DNA of 64,000 bases from CAWDVH01 sp963805705. GTDB lineage: Bacteria; Actinomycetota; Actinomycetes; Streptosporangiales; Streptosporangiaceae. Both the position numbers and the translations under genes were made by a program. Numbering within the stretch: the first letter of the stretch is position 1; the number at the start of each line of letters is the position of its first letter. Of the stretch, positions 17,459-26,220 are shown one piece after another. The DNA is taken from the NCBI GenBank assembly GCA_963805705.1, contig CAWDVH010000004.1:496001-560000 (forward strand). Direction: 5' to 3'. The notes under the pieces are model-generated. The model did not search any database. It was not told the DNA's origin and was given only the letters and a program-made list of their open reading frames with translations.

Positions 17459-18295
17459 TCATGTCCCGGTCCAGCGGGGCGGGCGGCGCTCGGTGAACGA
17501 CGCATGGAACTCGGCGTGGTCATCGGTGGTCATCAGCAGGGCCTGGGTCATGGCGTCCAGTTCCAGCGCGCCCGACAGGGACATGTCCAGCTGACGGGTC
17601 AGCAGCGCTTTGGTCTGGGCCAGCGCGAGGGCCGGACCGTCGGCCAGCGTCCGGGCCAGCCTGGCCACCGCCGCGTCCAGGTCATCGGCGGCCACCAGCT
17701 CGCTGACCAGGCCGTACCGATCGGCGGTGGCCGCGTCGATGGTACTTCCCAGCATGAGCAGCTGGGTTGCCCGGCCGAGCCCGACCACCCGTGGCAGCAG
17801 GTAGGCGGCACCCATATCGCCGCCGGAGAGCCCGACCCTGGTGAACAAGAACGCGAATCGCGCCGATTCGGAAACGACGCGGAAGTCCGAGGCCAGCGCG
17901 ATGACGGCGCCGGCGCCGGCCGCGATCCCCTGGATCCCGGCGACGATGGGGATCGGCACCTCGCGCATGGCCTTGATCACGTCACCGGTCATCTTGGTGA
18001 ACGCGGTGAGATCGCGCGGCCGCATCTTGACGAGCTCGCCGATGATCTCATTGACATCGCCGCCGGAGCTGAATGCCTTGCCGCGGCCCCGGATGACGAG
18101 CACCTTGGTATCGCCGCGGTACGGCAGCTCGTGCAGCAGGTCACGCAGGTCGGCATAGCTCTCGAACGTCAGCGGGTTCAGCTTCTCCGGGCGGCTGAAG
18201 GTGACCGTCGCGACCCCGTCCTCGACTCCGAAGCCGAAATGCTGCCAGTCCTGCGTCAGCGGCGCTGACGCCCTGAATCGACGGGCCACGGTCAC
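17459..18295 (-). CDS. Enoyl-CoA hydratase/isomerase (crotonase) family
   Basis: A 278-residue crotonase. FSRPEKLNPLTFESYADL opens the fold. GRGKAFSSGGDVNE is the first oxyanion-hole segment, and IQGIAAGAGAVIALASDFRVV the second. FLFTRVGLSGGDMGAAYLLPRVVG carries the usual active-site region, although the classical second glutamate is not obvious. It would hydrate or isomerise a CoA intermediate after ring dearomatisation. The GTG start at 18295 overlaps the bicupin stop (GTGA); GTG 18289 is an alternative with better ribosome-binding-site spacing. It forms a coupled pair with the bicupin. Confidence 0.87.
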   Translation of the reverse strand: MTVARRFRASAPLTQDWQHFGFGVEDGVATVTFSRPEKLNPLTFESYADLRDLLHELPYRGDTKVLVIRGRGKAFSSGGDVNEIIGELVKMRPRDLTAFTKMTGDVIKAMREVPIPIVAGIQGIAAGAGAVIALASDFRVVSESARFAFLFTRVGLSGGDMGAAYLLPRVVGLGRATQLLMLGSTIDAATADRYGLVSELVAADDLDAAVARLARTLADGPALALAQTKALLTRQLDMSLSGALELDAMTQALLMTTDDHAEFHASFTERRPPRWTGT

Positions 18296-18993
18296 CTCTT
18301 CGACGCCGGGCTGCCGCCGGGGTGGAATACGCCGAGCACCCGCAGCGTGGCTTGTCCGGTGTTCTCCAGGCAGTGCGGCTGTCCCGGCGACAGGTGCACG
18401 CAGCTGCCCTGGGCCAAGGGGTGGTCGGCCGGCCGGGCGTGCAGGACGCCCTGGCCCGCGAGAACCAGCACTACCTCGTCGTAGGGGTGGCTGTGCTCGG
18501 GCGCGCGGCCCGGCGGAATCTCGCCCACGAACTGGGTGGCGGCACTGCATCCGTTGCCAGGCCCGAACAGGACGCGGAACCGGCGGTCCCCGGTTACTTC
18601 CACCGCGCAGTCCTGCAACTGCGATAGCCGCGGCCCCGCGGCATCGGCCGGAGCGCCGGCCTGGTCCGGCGGTCTGGTCCCGGCCTGGTCAGCGGCTCCG
18701 GCGGGCAGAGTGACGCTGTCCAGCCTGAGCCCGCCCGTGCCGTCGGCCCGCATGCGGTAAGGTGCGCCGGGCGGCAGCCACACCCCCGTGTCGCGCTGCA
18801 CCGCCCGGCCCGGCCCGGCCCCGGACGTCAGCCGGCCATCTCCCTCGATCACGAACCAGAGCTCGCCGCCCGGTCCGGCCGTTCCCTCGAACTGCGACCC
18901 CCGCGGCACCTCCACCAGCCGCCTGGACAGGCCCTCGGGTCCGGCGCTGGTCGAAAGGACGGTGCGCACCACCGCGCCGCCGGCCTCCGTCAC
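18292..18993 (-). CDS. Bicupin protein with one intact metal site
   Basis: A 233-residue protein with two cupin domains. The C-terminal one carries a complete motif: HSHPYDEVVLVLAGQG supplies two His and one Glu, and GSCVHLSPGQPHCLEN the last His. The N-terminal one (ELWFVIEGDGRLTSG, then LPPGAPYRM) lacks the histidines and is probably structural. The fold occurs in dioxygenases and in sugar or regulatory cupins; no ring-cleavage signature is recognisable, so the reaction is unknown. It lies between the ABC transporter and the enoyl-CoA hydratase, so a role in the same catabolism is likely. GTG start. Confidence 0.75.
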   Translation of the reverse strand: MTEAGGAVVRTVLSTSAGPEGLSRRLVEVPRGSQFEGTAGPGGELWFVIEGDGRLTSGAGPGRAVQRDTGVWLPPGAPYRMRADGTGGLRLDSVTLPAGAADQAGTRPPDQAGAPADAAGPRLSQLQDCAVEVTGDRRFRVLFGPGNGCSAATQFVGEIPPGRAPEHSHPYDEVVLVLAGQGVLHARPADHPLAQGSCVHLSPGQPHCLENTGQATLRVLGVFHPGGSPASKR

Positions 18994-19126
18994 CGGGGCC
19001 GGCCAGGGGCCGGGAGCCGCTCGGGGGAACTCGCGATGCCAAGCCGGTGCATCTCGCCTCTATCCTGCCGCCGCTGGCCGGGGCTCATGCGCACTGTGCT
19101 GTCAGTCTGCCACGTTCGCCGGCTGG

Positions 19127-19840
19127 CTACCGGCCGAGATAGGCGCGTTTGAGGTCCTCGCTGCGCAAGAGCTCGGACGCCGGACCCTCCAGTACGATCT
19201 CCCCGGTCGACAGGACATAGCCGCGGTCGGCGATCGACAGCGCCATGGCCGCGTTCTGCTCGACCATCAGCACCGCGGTGCCGGCCTCGTGGATTTTCTT
19301 GATGATCTGGAAGTTCTGCTGTACGAGCGCGGGTGACAAGCCCATGGACGGCTCGTCCATCAGCAGCAGCCGGGGGTGCGACATCAGCGCGCGGCCCATC
19401 GCGACCATCTGCTGCTCGCCGCCCGACAGCGTCCCCGCGAGCTGGCCGCGGCGCTCGAGCAGGCGCGGGAACAGCTCGTGCACGCGCTCGAAGTCGTCAT
19501 CGAGCTTCTCGCCGCCGCGCAGAACCGCGCCCAGCTCAAGATTCTCCCTGACCGTCATCTGCCCGAACAGCCGGCGGTTCTCCGGCACGATCGCGATCCC
19601 GCCGGCGATCCGCTGCGGCACCGGCCAGCGGGTCATGTCCTGGCCGTCGAGCAGTATCCGTCCCGCGCGCGGCCGCACGATGCCCAGGATCGTCTTCAGC
19701 GTCGTCGACTTCCCCGAGGCGTTGCCGCCGAGCAGGCACACCAGCTCGCCCTGTCCGACCTGCAGCGAGATTTCCTCCAGGATCCGCATCTGCCCGTAGT
19801 AAGTGGTGACGCCCTCGACGCTCAGCAGCACGGCGCTCAT
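19127..19840 (-). CDS. livF: Branched-chain amino acid-type ABC transporter ATPase LivF
   Basis: A 237-residue ABC ATPase. Walker A GGNASGKST, signature LSGGEQQMVAMGRAL, Walker B LLLMDEPSMGLSP, and the H-loop region in LMVEQNAAMALSIADRGYVLSTG are all present. The VEQN and YVL-TG features are typical of LivF. It pairs with LivG under the LivH/LivM membrane channel. Its ATG overlaps the LivG stop by 4 bases (ATGA). Liv-type systems near aryl-CoA genes often import aromatic acids rather than amino acids. Confidence 0.92.
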   Translation of the reverse strand: MSAVLLSVEGVTTYYGQMRILEEISLQVGQGELVCLLGGNASGKSTTLKTILGIVRPRAGRILLDGQDMTRWPVPQRIAGGIAIVPENRRLFGQMTVRENLELGAVLRGGEKLDDDFERVHELFPRLLERRGQLAGTLSGGEQQMVAMGRALMSHPRLLLMDEPSMGLSPALVQQNFQIIKKIHEAGTAVLMVEQNAAMALSIADRGYVLSTGEIVLEGPASELLRSEDLKRAYLGR

Positions 19841-20712
19841 CCCGCGCCCGCCAGGGCCTCGGGGTCGCGCCCCATGTAGGCCTCGACGACCGCCGGATGA
19901 TTGGCGACCTCGTCGAAGCCGCCTTCGGCGATCTTGACGCCGTGGTCGATGGCGATCACCCGGTCGGAGCAGCCCGCGACGACGTGCATGTCGTGCTCGA
20001 TGACCAGGATCGAGACGCCGCGCTCGTCGCGCAGTCGCCCGATCACCTCGGTGATCTCATGTGTCTCATTCGGGTTCATCCCGGCTGCGGGCTCGTCGAG
20101 CAGCAGCAGCCGGGGCCCGGTGGCGAGCGCACGGGCGATCTCCAGCCGCCGGCGGTTGGCGTACGACAGCGAGTAAGCGGGCTGATCCCAGCGGTACCCG
20201 GCCAGCCGCTGGCCGAAGAAGGACAGCGCTTCCTCGGCCAGCGCCCGCACCTCGCGCTCCTCGCGCCTGGCCCTGGGCAGGTGCAGGATGGACTCCGCCG
20301 GCGTCGCCTTAGTCCGGCCGTAGGTCGCGGCCATCACGTTATCGATCACCGACATGTTCAGGAACAGCCGCAGGCTCTGGAAGGTCCGCGCGATCCCCAT
20401 CCGGGTGATGACGTGCTGCGGCCGCCCGGCGATCGGCTGCCCGGTAAAGCGGACATCTCCCGAGCTCGGCTGATACACGCCCGTAATCACGTTGAAAACC
20501 GACGTCTTGCCTGCGCCGTTGGGCCCGATCAGGCTGACGATCTCCCGGTCGTCCACGTGCAGGTCCAGCTCGGAAAGCGCCCGCAGGCCGCCGAAGGACA
20601 GCGAGAGATGATCGAGATCCAGGACCGGCTCCGGCGATGGCCGGCCGGTGCCAGGGTCAGGCGGCGCGGCCGGGTTCCCGGCCGCGCCCGGCCGCTGCGG
20701 CTCAGTGCTCAT
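19837..20712 (-). CDS. livG: Branched-chain amino acid-type ABC transporter ATPase LivG
   Basis: A 291-residue ABC ATPase. An extra proline-rich stretch of about 30 residues comes before the domain, then Walker A GPNGAGKTS, Q-loop region RTFQSLRLFLNMSV, signature LSYANRRRLEIARAL and Walker B LLLLDEPAAGMNPNE. The C-terminal extension (AEGGFDEVANHPAVVEAYMG) is diagnostic for LivG. It sits 10 bases after LivM and overlaps LivF. Confidence 0.92.
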   Translation of the reverse strand: MSTEPQRPGAAGNPAAPPDPGTGRPSPEPVLDLDHLSLSFGGLRALSELDLHVDDREIVSLIGPNGAGKTSVFNVITGVYQPSSGDVRFTGQPIAGRPQHVITRMGIARTFQSLRLFLNMSVIDNVMAATYGRTKATPAESILHLPRARREEREVRALAEEALSFFGQRLAGYRWDQPAYSLSYANRRRLEIARALATGPRLLLLDEPAAGMNPNETHEITEVIGRLRDERGVSILVIEHDMHVVAGCSDRVIAIDHGVKIAEGGFDEVANHPAVVEAYMGRDPEALAGAG

Positions 20713-20722
20713 GTCACGGTGC

Positions 20723-22180
20723 TCATGTCACGGTCTCCACCCGCCGCGTCCCCAGCAGCCCCTGCGGCCGGGCGTTCATCATCACGATCAGGATCGCGCC
20801 GATCATGAGCTGCCTGGTGACCGCGGGCTGGGCGGCCAGCAGGGTCTCCCACACAAAGGCGGCCAGGTAGAGCGTCGGAACCAGCAAGATCGTCCGCCAG
20901 CGGCCCTTGACCTGCACGAGCGCAATCAGCAGGCACACCAGCAGCACGTACCCGTAGTTCCCCGGCACCGCGGGACTGGCCGGGACGATCACCCAGTCGT
21001 GCAGCGCGCTGGCGATCCAGCCGGTGGACTGCGGGGCGCCCGCTACCGCGCTGGGCCAGATGGCCCCCGCTATGGCGTGCACGACGAAGCCGAGCGCGAC
21101 GGTGGCCGCCAGGACCGCGGCCAGCCTGCGCCACGGGCGCAGCTTGACCACCAGGGTCAGCAGGATCAGGCCGTAGAAGAGGTAGCCCGAATCGGCCGGG
21201 CTGCGCAGCAGCCCGTCGTAGATGACCATCACCACCAGGGCCCCGGCGACCGCGCCGGCGATGCTGCCGGCGCCGCCCAGGATGAGCCCGGCGTAGACCA
21301 GGATCAGGATGGGCGTGTCGAAATCGGTCGGGAACACGCTGATCTGCTGCGCGGCGAAGATGGTGCCGGCCAGCGCCGCGACGACGGCGCCGAACGCGAA
21401 CGCCATCAGCTTCACCCGGTTGACCGGGATCGTCATCGACGCCGCCGCCAGCGGGTCCTCGCGCACGGCCCGCCAGGCTCGTCCGGTGCGCGAGGTATCG
21501 AGCTGCCGCAGCACCGCCATCGTCAGGACCACCACGATCACGAGCAGGTAGTAGTAGCCCTTGTTGCTGGTGATCTCATGCCCGAAGGCGCCGATCGGGT
21601 CGATCCCGACGATCCCGTTGGAGCCGCCCAGCGTGCCAGGGGCCACGTTGGTGGTGAACTCAACGAATGCCTCGCCGAAGAACAGCGTGACGATCGCCAG
21701 GTAGTCACCGATCAGCCGCCGGGACGGCCAGCCGACCAGCAGCCCGAGAATCGCGGCGCCGATCATCACGATCGGCACGGACAGGACGGTCGGCAGGTGG
21801 ATGCCGTTGGCGCCGAGCTGGCCCGAGGACAGCAGCGCGAAGCCGTAGGCACCGAAGCCGAAGAACGCGACGTAGCCGAGGTCGAGCAGGCCGGCCCAGC
21901 CCACGACGATGTTCAGCCCGACCGCCAGCAGGCAGATGACCAGCGCATCGATCCCGACCTGCAGCTGGAACCCGCCGAGGCCGAGCAGCGGCAGCGCGAC
22001 CGCGGCCAGGGCGACGATCGCGAGCCTGGGCCACCAGCCGACTCGCTCGAACTGACGCTGCGCGACGCCCAGCCAGGACGGCAGGTACTCACGCCGGTGC
22101 GCCTGCCTGGCGACCCACTCGTCGGCTCCGACCTGCGGTCCGGCCGCCGGAGGCTGCGAATCGAGGCTCACCAGGGTCAC
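20723..22180 (-). CDS. livM: Branched-chain amino acid-type ABC transporter permease LivM
   Basis: A 485-residue permease with about ten hydrophobic segments. The conserved core (VGLNIVVGWAGLLDLGYVAFFGFGAYGFALL, quoted here only by its ends VGLNIV and AYGFALL) is the LivM signature. The GRAWRAVREDPLAAASM loop contacts the ATPases. It is longer than usual: the C-terminal 120 residues add further hydrophobic segments. The GTG start at 22180 overlaps the LivH stop (GTGA); GTG 22171 is an alternative. Confidence 0.88.
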   Translation of the reverse strand: MTLVSLDSQPPAAGPQVGADEWVARQAHRREYLPSWLGVAQRQFERVGWWPRLAIVALAAVALPLLGLGGFQLQVGIDALVICLLAVGLNIVVGWAGLLDLGYVAFFGFGAYGFALLSSGQLGANGIHLPTVLSVPIVMIGAAILGLLVGWPSRRLIGDYLAIVTLFFGEAFVEFTTNVAPGTLGGSNGIVGIDPIGAFGHEITSNKGYYYLLVIVVVLTMAVLRQLDTSRTGRAWRAVREDPLAAASMTIPVNRVKLMAFAFGAVVAALAGTIFAAQQISVFPTDFDTPILILVYAGLILGGAGSIAGAVAGALVVMVIYDGLLRSPADSGYLFYGLILLTLVVKLRPWRRLAAVLAATVALGFVVHAIAGAIWPSAVAGAPQSTGWIASALHDWVIVPASPAVPGNYGYVLLVCLLIALVQVKGRWRTILLVPTLYLAAFVWETLLAAQPAVTRQLMIGAILIVMMNARPQGLLGTRRVETVT

Positions 22181-23094
22181 ACCTTCTGCAGCTGGGCCCG
22201 GCCGAGCAGCCCGCTGGGCCGCACCAGCATCACGACAATAAGGAGCGCGAACACGAACAGGTTGGTGTACGTCGAGGAGATGTAACCAGTAATAAAGGAC
22301 TCCGCGACGCCGAGCAGCAGGCCGCCGAGCATCGCGCCGGGGATAGACCCGATGCCGCCGACGACGGCCGCCGTGAATGCCTTGAGGCCGGCGATGAAGC
22401 CGATCGTCGCCGTCACCTGGTTGAACAGCAGGCCGCCCATCACCCCGGCCACGCCCGCCAGCGCCGAGCCGAGGAAGAACGTCGCCGTGATCGTGAAGTT
22501 CACGTTGACTCCCAGCATCTCGGCGGCCTCCCGGTCGGCGGCGACGGCCCGCATCTGCTTCCCGAGTTTCGTCCGGTTGACCAGTAGCTGCAAGCTGGTC
22601 ATCAGCAACAGGCCCAGCACCAGGACCAGGATCTGCACCGAGTCGATGCTGACCGACCCGATCTGGATCCCGCTGGAGAACGAGATGAAGTCCGGCGTGT
22701 TGTAGATCCGCGGCTGCGCGCCGAACAGCAGCAGGGCCGAGTTCTCCAGGAAGAACGAGACCCCGATCGCGGTGATCAGCGGCGCGATCCTCGGCGCGTC
22801 GCGCAGCGGCCGGTAGGCAAACCGCTCGATCGCGACGCCCAGGCCGCCGACCAGCCCGCCCGCCACCACGAACATGATCACCAGCAGCAGCGGCACGGGA
22901 ATGATCAGCGCGGACGGCCCGCCGAACCGCTGGATCACGAAGTAGCCGATATACGCGCCCACCATGTACAGATCGCCGTGCGCGAAGTTGAGCAGCTTCA
23001 GCACCCCGTAGACCATGGTGAAGCCCAGCGCCACCAGCGCGTAGAGCGCGCCGGTGGTCAGGCCGTTCACCAGTTCCTGGAAGAAGAAGGCCAT
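22177..23094 (-). CDS. livH: Branched-chain amino acid-type ABC transporter permease LivH
   Basis: A 305-residue permease with about eight membrane segments. The opening FFQELVNGLTTGALYALVAL and the block YGVLKLLNFAHGDLYMVGAY are the LivH signature. The cytoplasmic coupling loop MRAVAADREAAEMLGVNVN contacts the ATPases. It precedes LivM with a 4-base overlap and follows the binding-protein gene by about 90 bases. Confidence 0.92.
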   Translation of the reverse strand: MAFFFQELVNGLTTGALYALVALGFTMVYGVLKLLNFAHGDLYMVGAYIGYFVIQRFGGPSALIIPVPLLLVIMFVVAGGLVGGLGVAIERFAYRPLRDAPRIAPLITAIGVSFFLENSALLLFGAQPRIYNTPDFISFSSGIQIGSVSIDSVQILVLVLGLLLMTSLQLLVNRTKLGKQMRAVAADREAAEMLGVNVNFTITATFFLGSALAGVAGVMGGLLFNQVTATIGFIAGLKAFTAAVVGGIGSIPGAMLGGLLLGVAESFITGYISSTYTNLFVFALLIVVMLVRPSGLLGRAQLQKV

Positions 23095-23183
23095 GCGCGA
23101 ACGTCCTGCCCGCCGTCATGCCGCCCGGTGGCGCGCCTGCTCATGGCCGGCGCGCCGCCGGGCCGCTCACTGGATTCAGCCGG

Positions 23184-24338
23184 TCAGCCAGGAATCAGCT
23201 GGTACTTGCCCGCTGAGTTGATCTTGAACAGGAAGAACTTGCCGCTGACCATGTCCCCGTGGGAGTTGAACTGGATCGGCTGCCCGAGGATCGTGGTCGC
23301 CTCGCTCGTCTTCTTGATCGCCGCCAGCACGTTGCTGCGGCTCGGCGTCTGGCCGGACTTGCAGACCGAGGCGATCGCCTCGTCGATCACGTGCGTGGCC
23401 GCGTACACGGGCGGCCCGAACGTGCCGAACGTGCCGAACTTCGCCTTCGCGGCCGCAGCGATCGCCGCGTCCGCCGGAACCGCGGTGATGTCCGGGCCGA
23501 ACGCGGACACGTACGAGCCGTTGATCGTGAACGTGCCCGGCGAGAACAGGCCGTCCGTGCCGAAGATCACGGCCTTCTTGTGCTGCTGGGCGAGGTCACG
23601 GCCGAACTGCTGGGCGTTGGCCGCAATCTGCCAGGGCAGGACCACGACCGACGTGGACGGCGTGACCTTGGCCACCAGCGAGGAGAAGTCGGTGGTCTTC
23701 TGCGAGACCGACTCGTGATCGACCTTGATCCCGGCCGCCTGGAAGACCGGCACCATCGATGCAACCAGGCCGGTGGAATAGGACTCCTGATCATCGACGA
23801 TCATCAGGGCCTTCGGATGCAAGTTGCTGATGATGTAGTGGGCGTCCTGCGGTCCCTGCACCGCGTCGTCCGATACCGTGCGGAAGAAAGTCGGGTACTT
23901 GCCAGCGGTGAGGGTCGTGTTCGTCGCCGACCCGGAGATGAACGCGATCCCCGCCCGGCCGAACAGCGGGCCGACGGCCTGGACCTCCTGGCTGCCGGCC
24001 GGCCCGACCACGGCCAGTATCTTCGAGTTCGAGGTGAACTGCTGGGTGACGGTCGTCGCCTGCGCGGGATTCAGCTGGGTGTCGCCCTGGACGAGCGTGA
24101 TCTGCGTCTTGTTGGCCTGGTTGTCCGACGCCAGGGCGAGCTGCGCGAAGTGCAGCTGCTCCTGTCCCAGTACGGCCACCGGGCCGGTGAGCGGCCCCTC
24201 CATGCCGATCGTGGCCACGCACGCCTTGGTGCTCGCGCTGGACCCGCCGCTCGCACTGCTACTGCCGCCACTGCTGCCGCAGCCCGCCACGACGAGCGCG
24301 CTCAGCGCCGTCGCGGCGATGATCAAGTTTCTTCTCAC
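23184..24338 (-). CDS. livK: Liv-type ABC transporter substrate-binding lipoprotein
   Basis: A 384-residue periplasmic-binding-protein fold. Residues 1-20 are a lipoprotein signal peptide ending VVAGC, with Cys20 as the lipidation site, then a Gly/Ser linker. The mature part (CVATIGMEGPLTGPVAVLGQ, then ILAVVGPAGSQEVQAVGPLF) matches leucine/aromatic-acid binding proteins. The ligand is not identifiable; the cluster suggests an aromatic acid. GTG 24338 has an excellent GGAGGGG ribosome binding site. Three 18-bp direct repeats lie 17 bases upstream of the start. Confidence 0.9.
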   Translation of the reverse strand: MRRNLIIAATALSALVVAGCGSSGGSSSASGGSSASTKACVATIGMEGPLTGPVAVLGQEQLHFAQLALASDNQANKTQITLVQGDTQLNPAQATTVTQQFTSNSKILAVVGPAGSQEVQAVGPLFGRAGIAFISGSATNTTLTAGKYPTFFRTVSDDAVQGPQDAHYIISNLHPKALMIVDDQESYSTGLVASMVPVFQAAGIKVDHESVSQKTTDFSSLVAKVTPSTSVVVLPWQIAANAQQFGRDLAQQHKKAVIFGTDGLFSPGTFTINGSYVSAFGPDITAVPADAAIAAAAKAKFGTFGTFGPPVYAATHVIDEAIASVCKSGQTPSRSNVLAAIKKTSEATTILGQPIQFNSHGDMVSGKFFLFKINSAGKYQLIPG

Positions 24339-24354
24339 GGATATGCCCCTCCAT

Positions 24355-24408
24355 TATTCGATGCTGCACTGCTATTCGATGCTGCACTGCTATTCGATGC
24401 TGCACTGC
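24355..24408. repeat. Three perfect 18-bp direct repeats upstream of livK
   Basis: TATTCGATGCTGCACTGC occurs three times without a mismatch (24355-24372, 24373-24390, 24391-24408), filling the 85-base gap between livK and osmC. They are non-coding on the livK strand, close enough to the start to lie in its leader or promoter, and may be regulator sites or replication slippage. Confidence 0.95.
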
Positions 24409-24423
24409 CTGGGAGTCGTGCGG

Positions 24424-24864
24424 TCAGCCACCGGCGACGCTCGCCTCGAGCGTGATCTCGGTGCCGGTCAGGGCCCGCGCGACCGTGCAGTCCTTGGCCC
24501 GCTCGGCCAGCTCATGGAACATAGCGTGGTCAACGCCAGGAATGTCGCCGACGGTGCGCAGCTCGATGCGGGTGATGTTGAAGCCGGCGCCGACCTCGGC
24601 GAGCGTCACTCGCGCGGTGGTGCGCAGATCCCGCGCGGGATGCCCCGCCTCGCCCAGCAGGCTCGCGAGCGACATCGTGAAGCAGGCGGCCTCGGCCGCG
24701 CCGAGCAGCTCCTCGGGGTTGGTCGCCTGCCCGCCCTCATCGACGCGGGCCCGCAGCGAATACGGCCCGTCAAAGGCCCCGCTGCCAAGCGTAATTCGGC
24801 CACTACCCTCCGGCACCGATCCCTGCCAGCTCGCCTGGGCGCTGCGGACGATGCGGAAGCTCAA
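24424..24864 (-). CDS. osmC: OsmC-type organic hydroperoxide reductase
   Basis: A 146-residue peroxiredoxin-like OsmC protein that reduces organic hydroperoxides with two cysteines. The peroxidatic Cys is in TNPEELLGAAEAACFTM and the resolving Cys in AERAKDCTVARAL. Alignment by eye to E. coli OsmC (143 residues) places the start at TTG 24864, which has GGAGGG five bases upstream; the frame extends to another TTG at 24903, giving 13 unmatched residues. It is transcribed toward livK, with the three 18-bp repeats between, and may be cotranscribed with it. Confidence 0.87.
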   Translation of the reverse strand: MSFRIVRSAQASWQGSVPEGSGRITLGSGAFDGPYSLRARVDEGGQATNPEELLGAAEAACFTMSLASLLGEAGHPARDLRTTARVTLAEVGAGFNITRIELRTVGDIPGVDHAMFHELAERAKDCTVARALTGTEITLEASVAGG

Positions 24865-25017
24865 TACGCCCTCCCGGGCAGAGAAATTTGTAGGCCTGAT
24901 CAAATCATCGCCCTGCGTATTTGTGCAAGGGGCGTAATTTGGGTTTCGTGAGGCGATTGTGAAGTCAATCGTGATCGGAGCGGCGCCCGCCGGCGCCCAG
25001 GGGAAGGGAGCCGCTCG

Positions 25018-26202
25018 ATGACCGGAATGCCAGGCCCGAGCATTGACGTAGCGGCGATCCGGGCTCGCTTCTCGTCTTTGCGCCAGGGCTTCGCGTTCCT
25101 CGACGCTCCGGGCGGCTCACAGGTGCCCGATGAGGTCGGCGATGCGATCGCGGCCGCGTTGCGCGAGGCGAGCGCCAACCTGGGCGCGGTCTACGCGACG
25201 AGCCTGCGCGCCAGGGAGATCCTCGAGGAAGCCGAGGGCAAGGCGGCCAGGTTCCTGGGCTGCGAGCCGCATGAGGTGATCTTCGGGCCGAACATGACCT
25301 CGCTGAACTTCACGCTGTCCCGCACCGCGGGACGAGAATTCGAGCCGGGCGATGAGATCCTCGTCTCCTCGCTGGATCACGACGGGGGCGTCGCGCCGTG
25401 GCTGGAACTCGCGCACGACCGGGACCTGGTGGTCCGGCATATCGAGCTGAACGACGACACGACGCTCGATTTCGATGATCTGGACCGGAAGATCGGGCCG
25501 CGCACAAAGGTCGTCGCGTTCGCGTGGGCGTCCAACGCAATCGGCACGGTCACTGACGCCCGCCGCGTGTGCCAGCGCGCGCGCGATGCTGGCGCGCTGG
25601 CGTGGATTGACGCGGTCCATTTCGCGGCGCACGAGCCGATCGATGTGCGCGATATCGGGGCCGATGTGCTGATCTGCTCGCCCTACAAGTTCTGCGGCCC
25701 GCATCTCGGGGTCGCTTACGGGCGGGCTGAGGTGATCGAGCGCTGGCGGCCGTACAAGGCGCGCCCGGCGCCCGCCGATCCGCTCGGCCGGCGGTTCGAG
25801 ACCGGCACGCTCCCGTACGAGCTGCTGGCCGGATTCAACGCGGCGATCGACTACCTGGAGTCGATCGGGGGCTTCGCGGCGATCGTTCCCTACGAGCGCT
25901 CGCTGGGCCAGCGGTTCCTGGACGGCATCGGCGACTCGGTCACCGTGTACGGGCTGCCGGGGATGAGCGGGCGGGTGCCGACCTTCCTGGTCAATGTCGA
26001 GGGCGCGGCGGCGGCGGACGTGGCGCAGAGCCTGGCCGCGGCGCAGATCGGAGTCTGGGCGCACGACTCGTGGTACTCGCTGGACCTGTACCAGCGCCTG
26101 GGCTACACCGGCCAGTCAGTGCGGATCGGCTTCATTCACTACAACTCGCCGGAAGAGGTCGACCGGCTCCTGGAAGCCCTGGCCGCCGTGCGCCGAAAAT
26201 AG
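25018..26202 (+). CDS. Class V aminotransferase-fold, cysteine-desulfurase-like protein without the catalytic Cys
   Basis: A 394-residue PLP enzyme of fold type I. The PLP lysine is in SPYKFCGPHLGVAYG, and the Asp and His around AWIDAVHFAAHEP bind the cofactor. It is closest to the cysteine-desulfurase-like group of unknown function. The C-terminal loop that carries the sulfur-accepting Cys in SufS/NifS reads GVWAHDSWYSLDLYQ, with no Cys, so desulfuration is unlikely. The ATG has GGGAG nine bases upstream. It is convergent with the dehydratase operon (18 bases between stops). Confidence 0.78.
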   Translation: MTGMPGPSIDVAAIRARFSSLRQGFAFLDAPGGSQVPDEVGDAIAAALREASANLGAVYATSLRAREILEEAEGKAARFLGCEPHEVIFGPNMTSLNFTLSRTAGREFEPGDEILVSSLDHDGGVAPWLELAHDRDLVVRHIELNDDTTLDFDDLDRKIGPRTKVVAFAWASNAIGTVTDARRVCQRARDAGALAWIDAVHFAAHEPIDVRDIGADVLICSPYKFCGPHLGVAYGRAEVIERWRPYKARPAPADPLGRRFETGTLPYELLAGFNAAIDYLESIGGFAAIVPYERSLGQRFLDGIGDSVTVYGLPGMSGRVPTFLVNVEGAAAADVAQSLAAAQIGVWAHDSWYSLDLYQRLGYTGQSVRIGFIHYNSPEEVDRLLEALAAVRRK

Positions 26203-26220
26203 CCGCCCAGGGCCCGCCGG

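Noticed and set aside
20648..22285. 545-codon frame antisense to livM/livG
   Set aside because: Charged low-complexity translation; livM and livG are unambiguous on the other strand.
22180..23119. Extension of livM upstream through livH
   Set aside because: The frame stays open, but the translation has no family match there; livH occupies the region in another frame and livM starts at the GTGA overlap.
24355..24408. CRISPR array
   Set aside because: The three 18-bp copies are directly adjacent with no spacers, and no cas genes are near. The Cas2-like fold in the PaaX-type protein is a normal part of that family.
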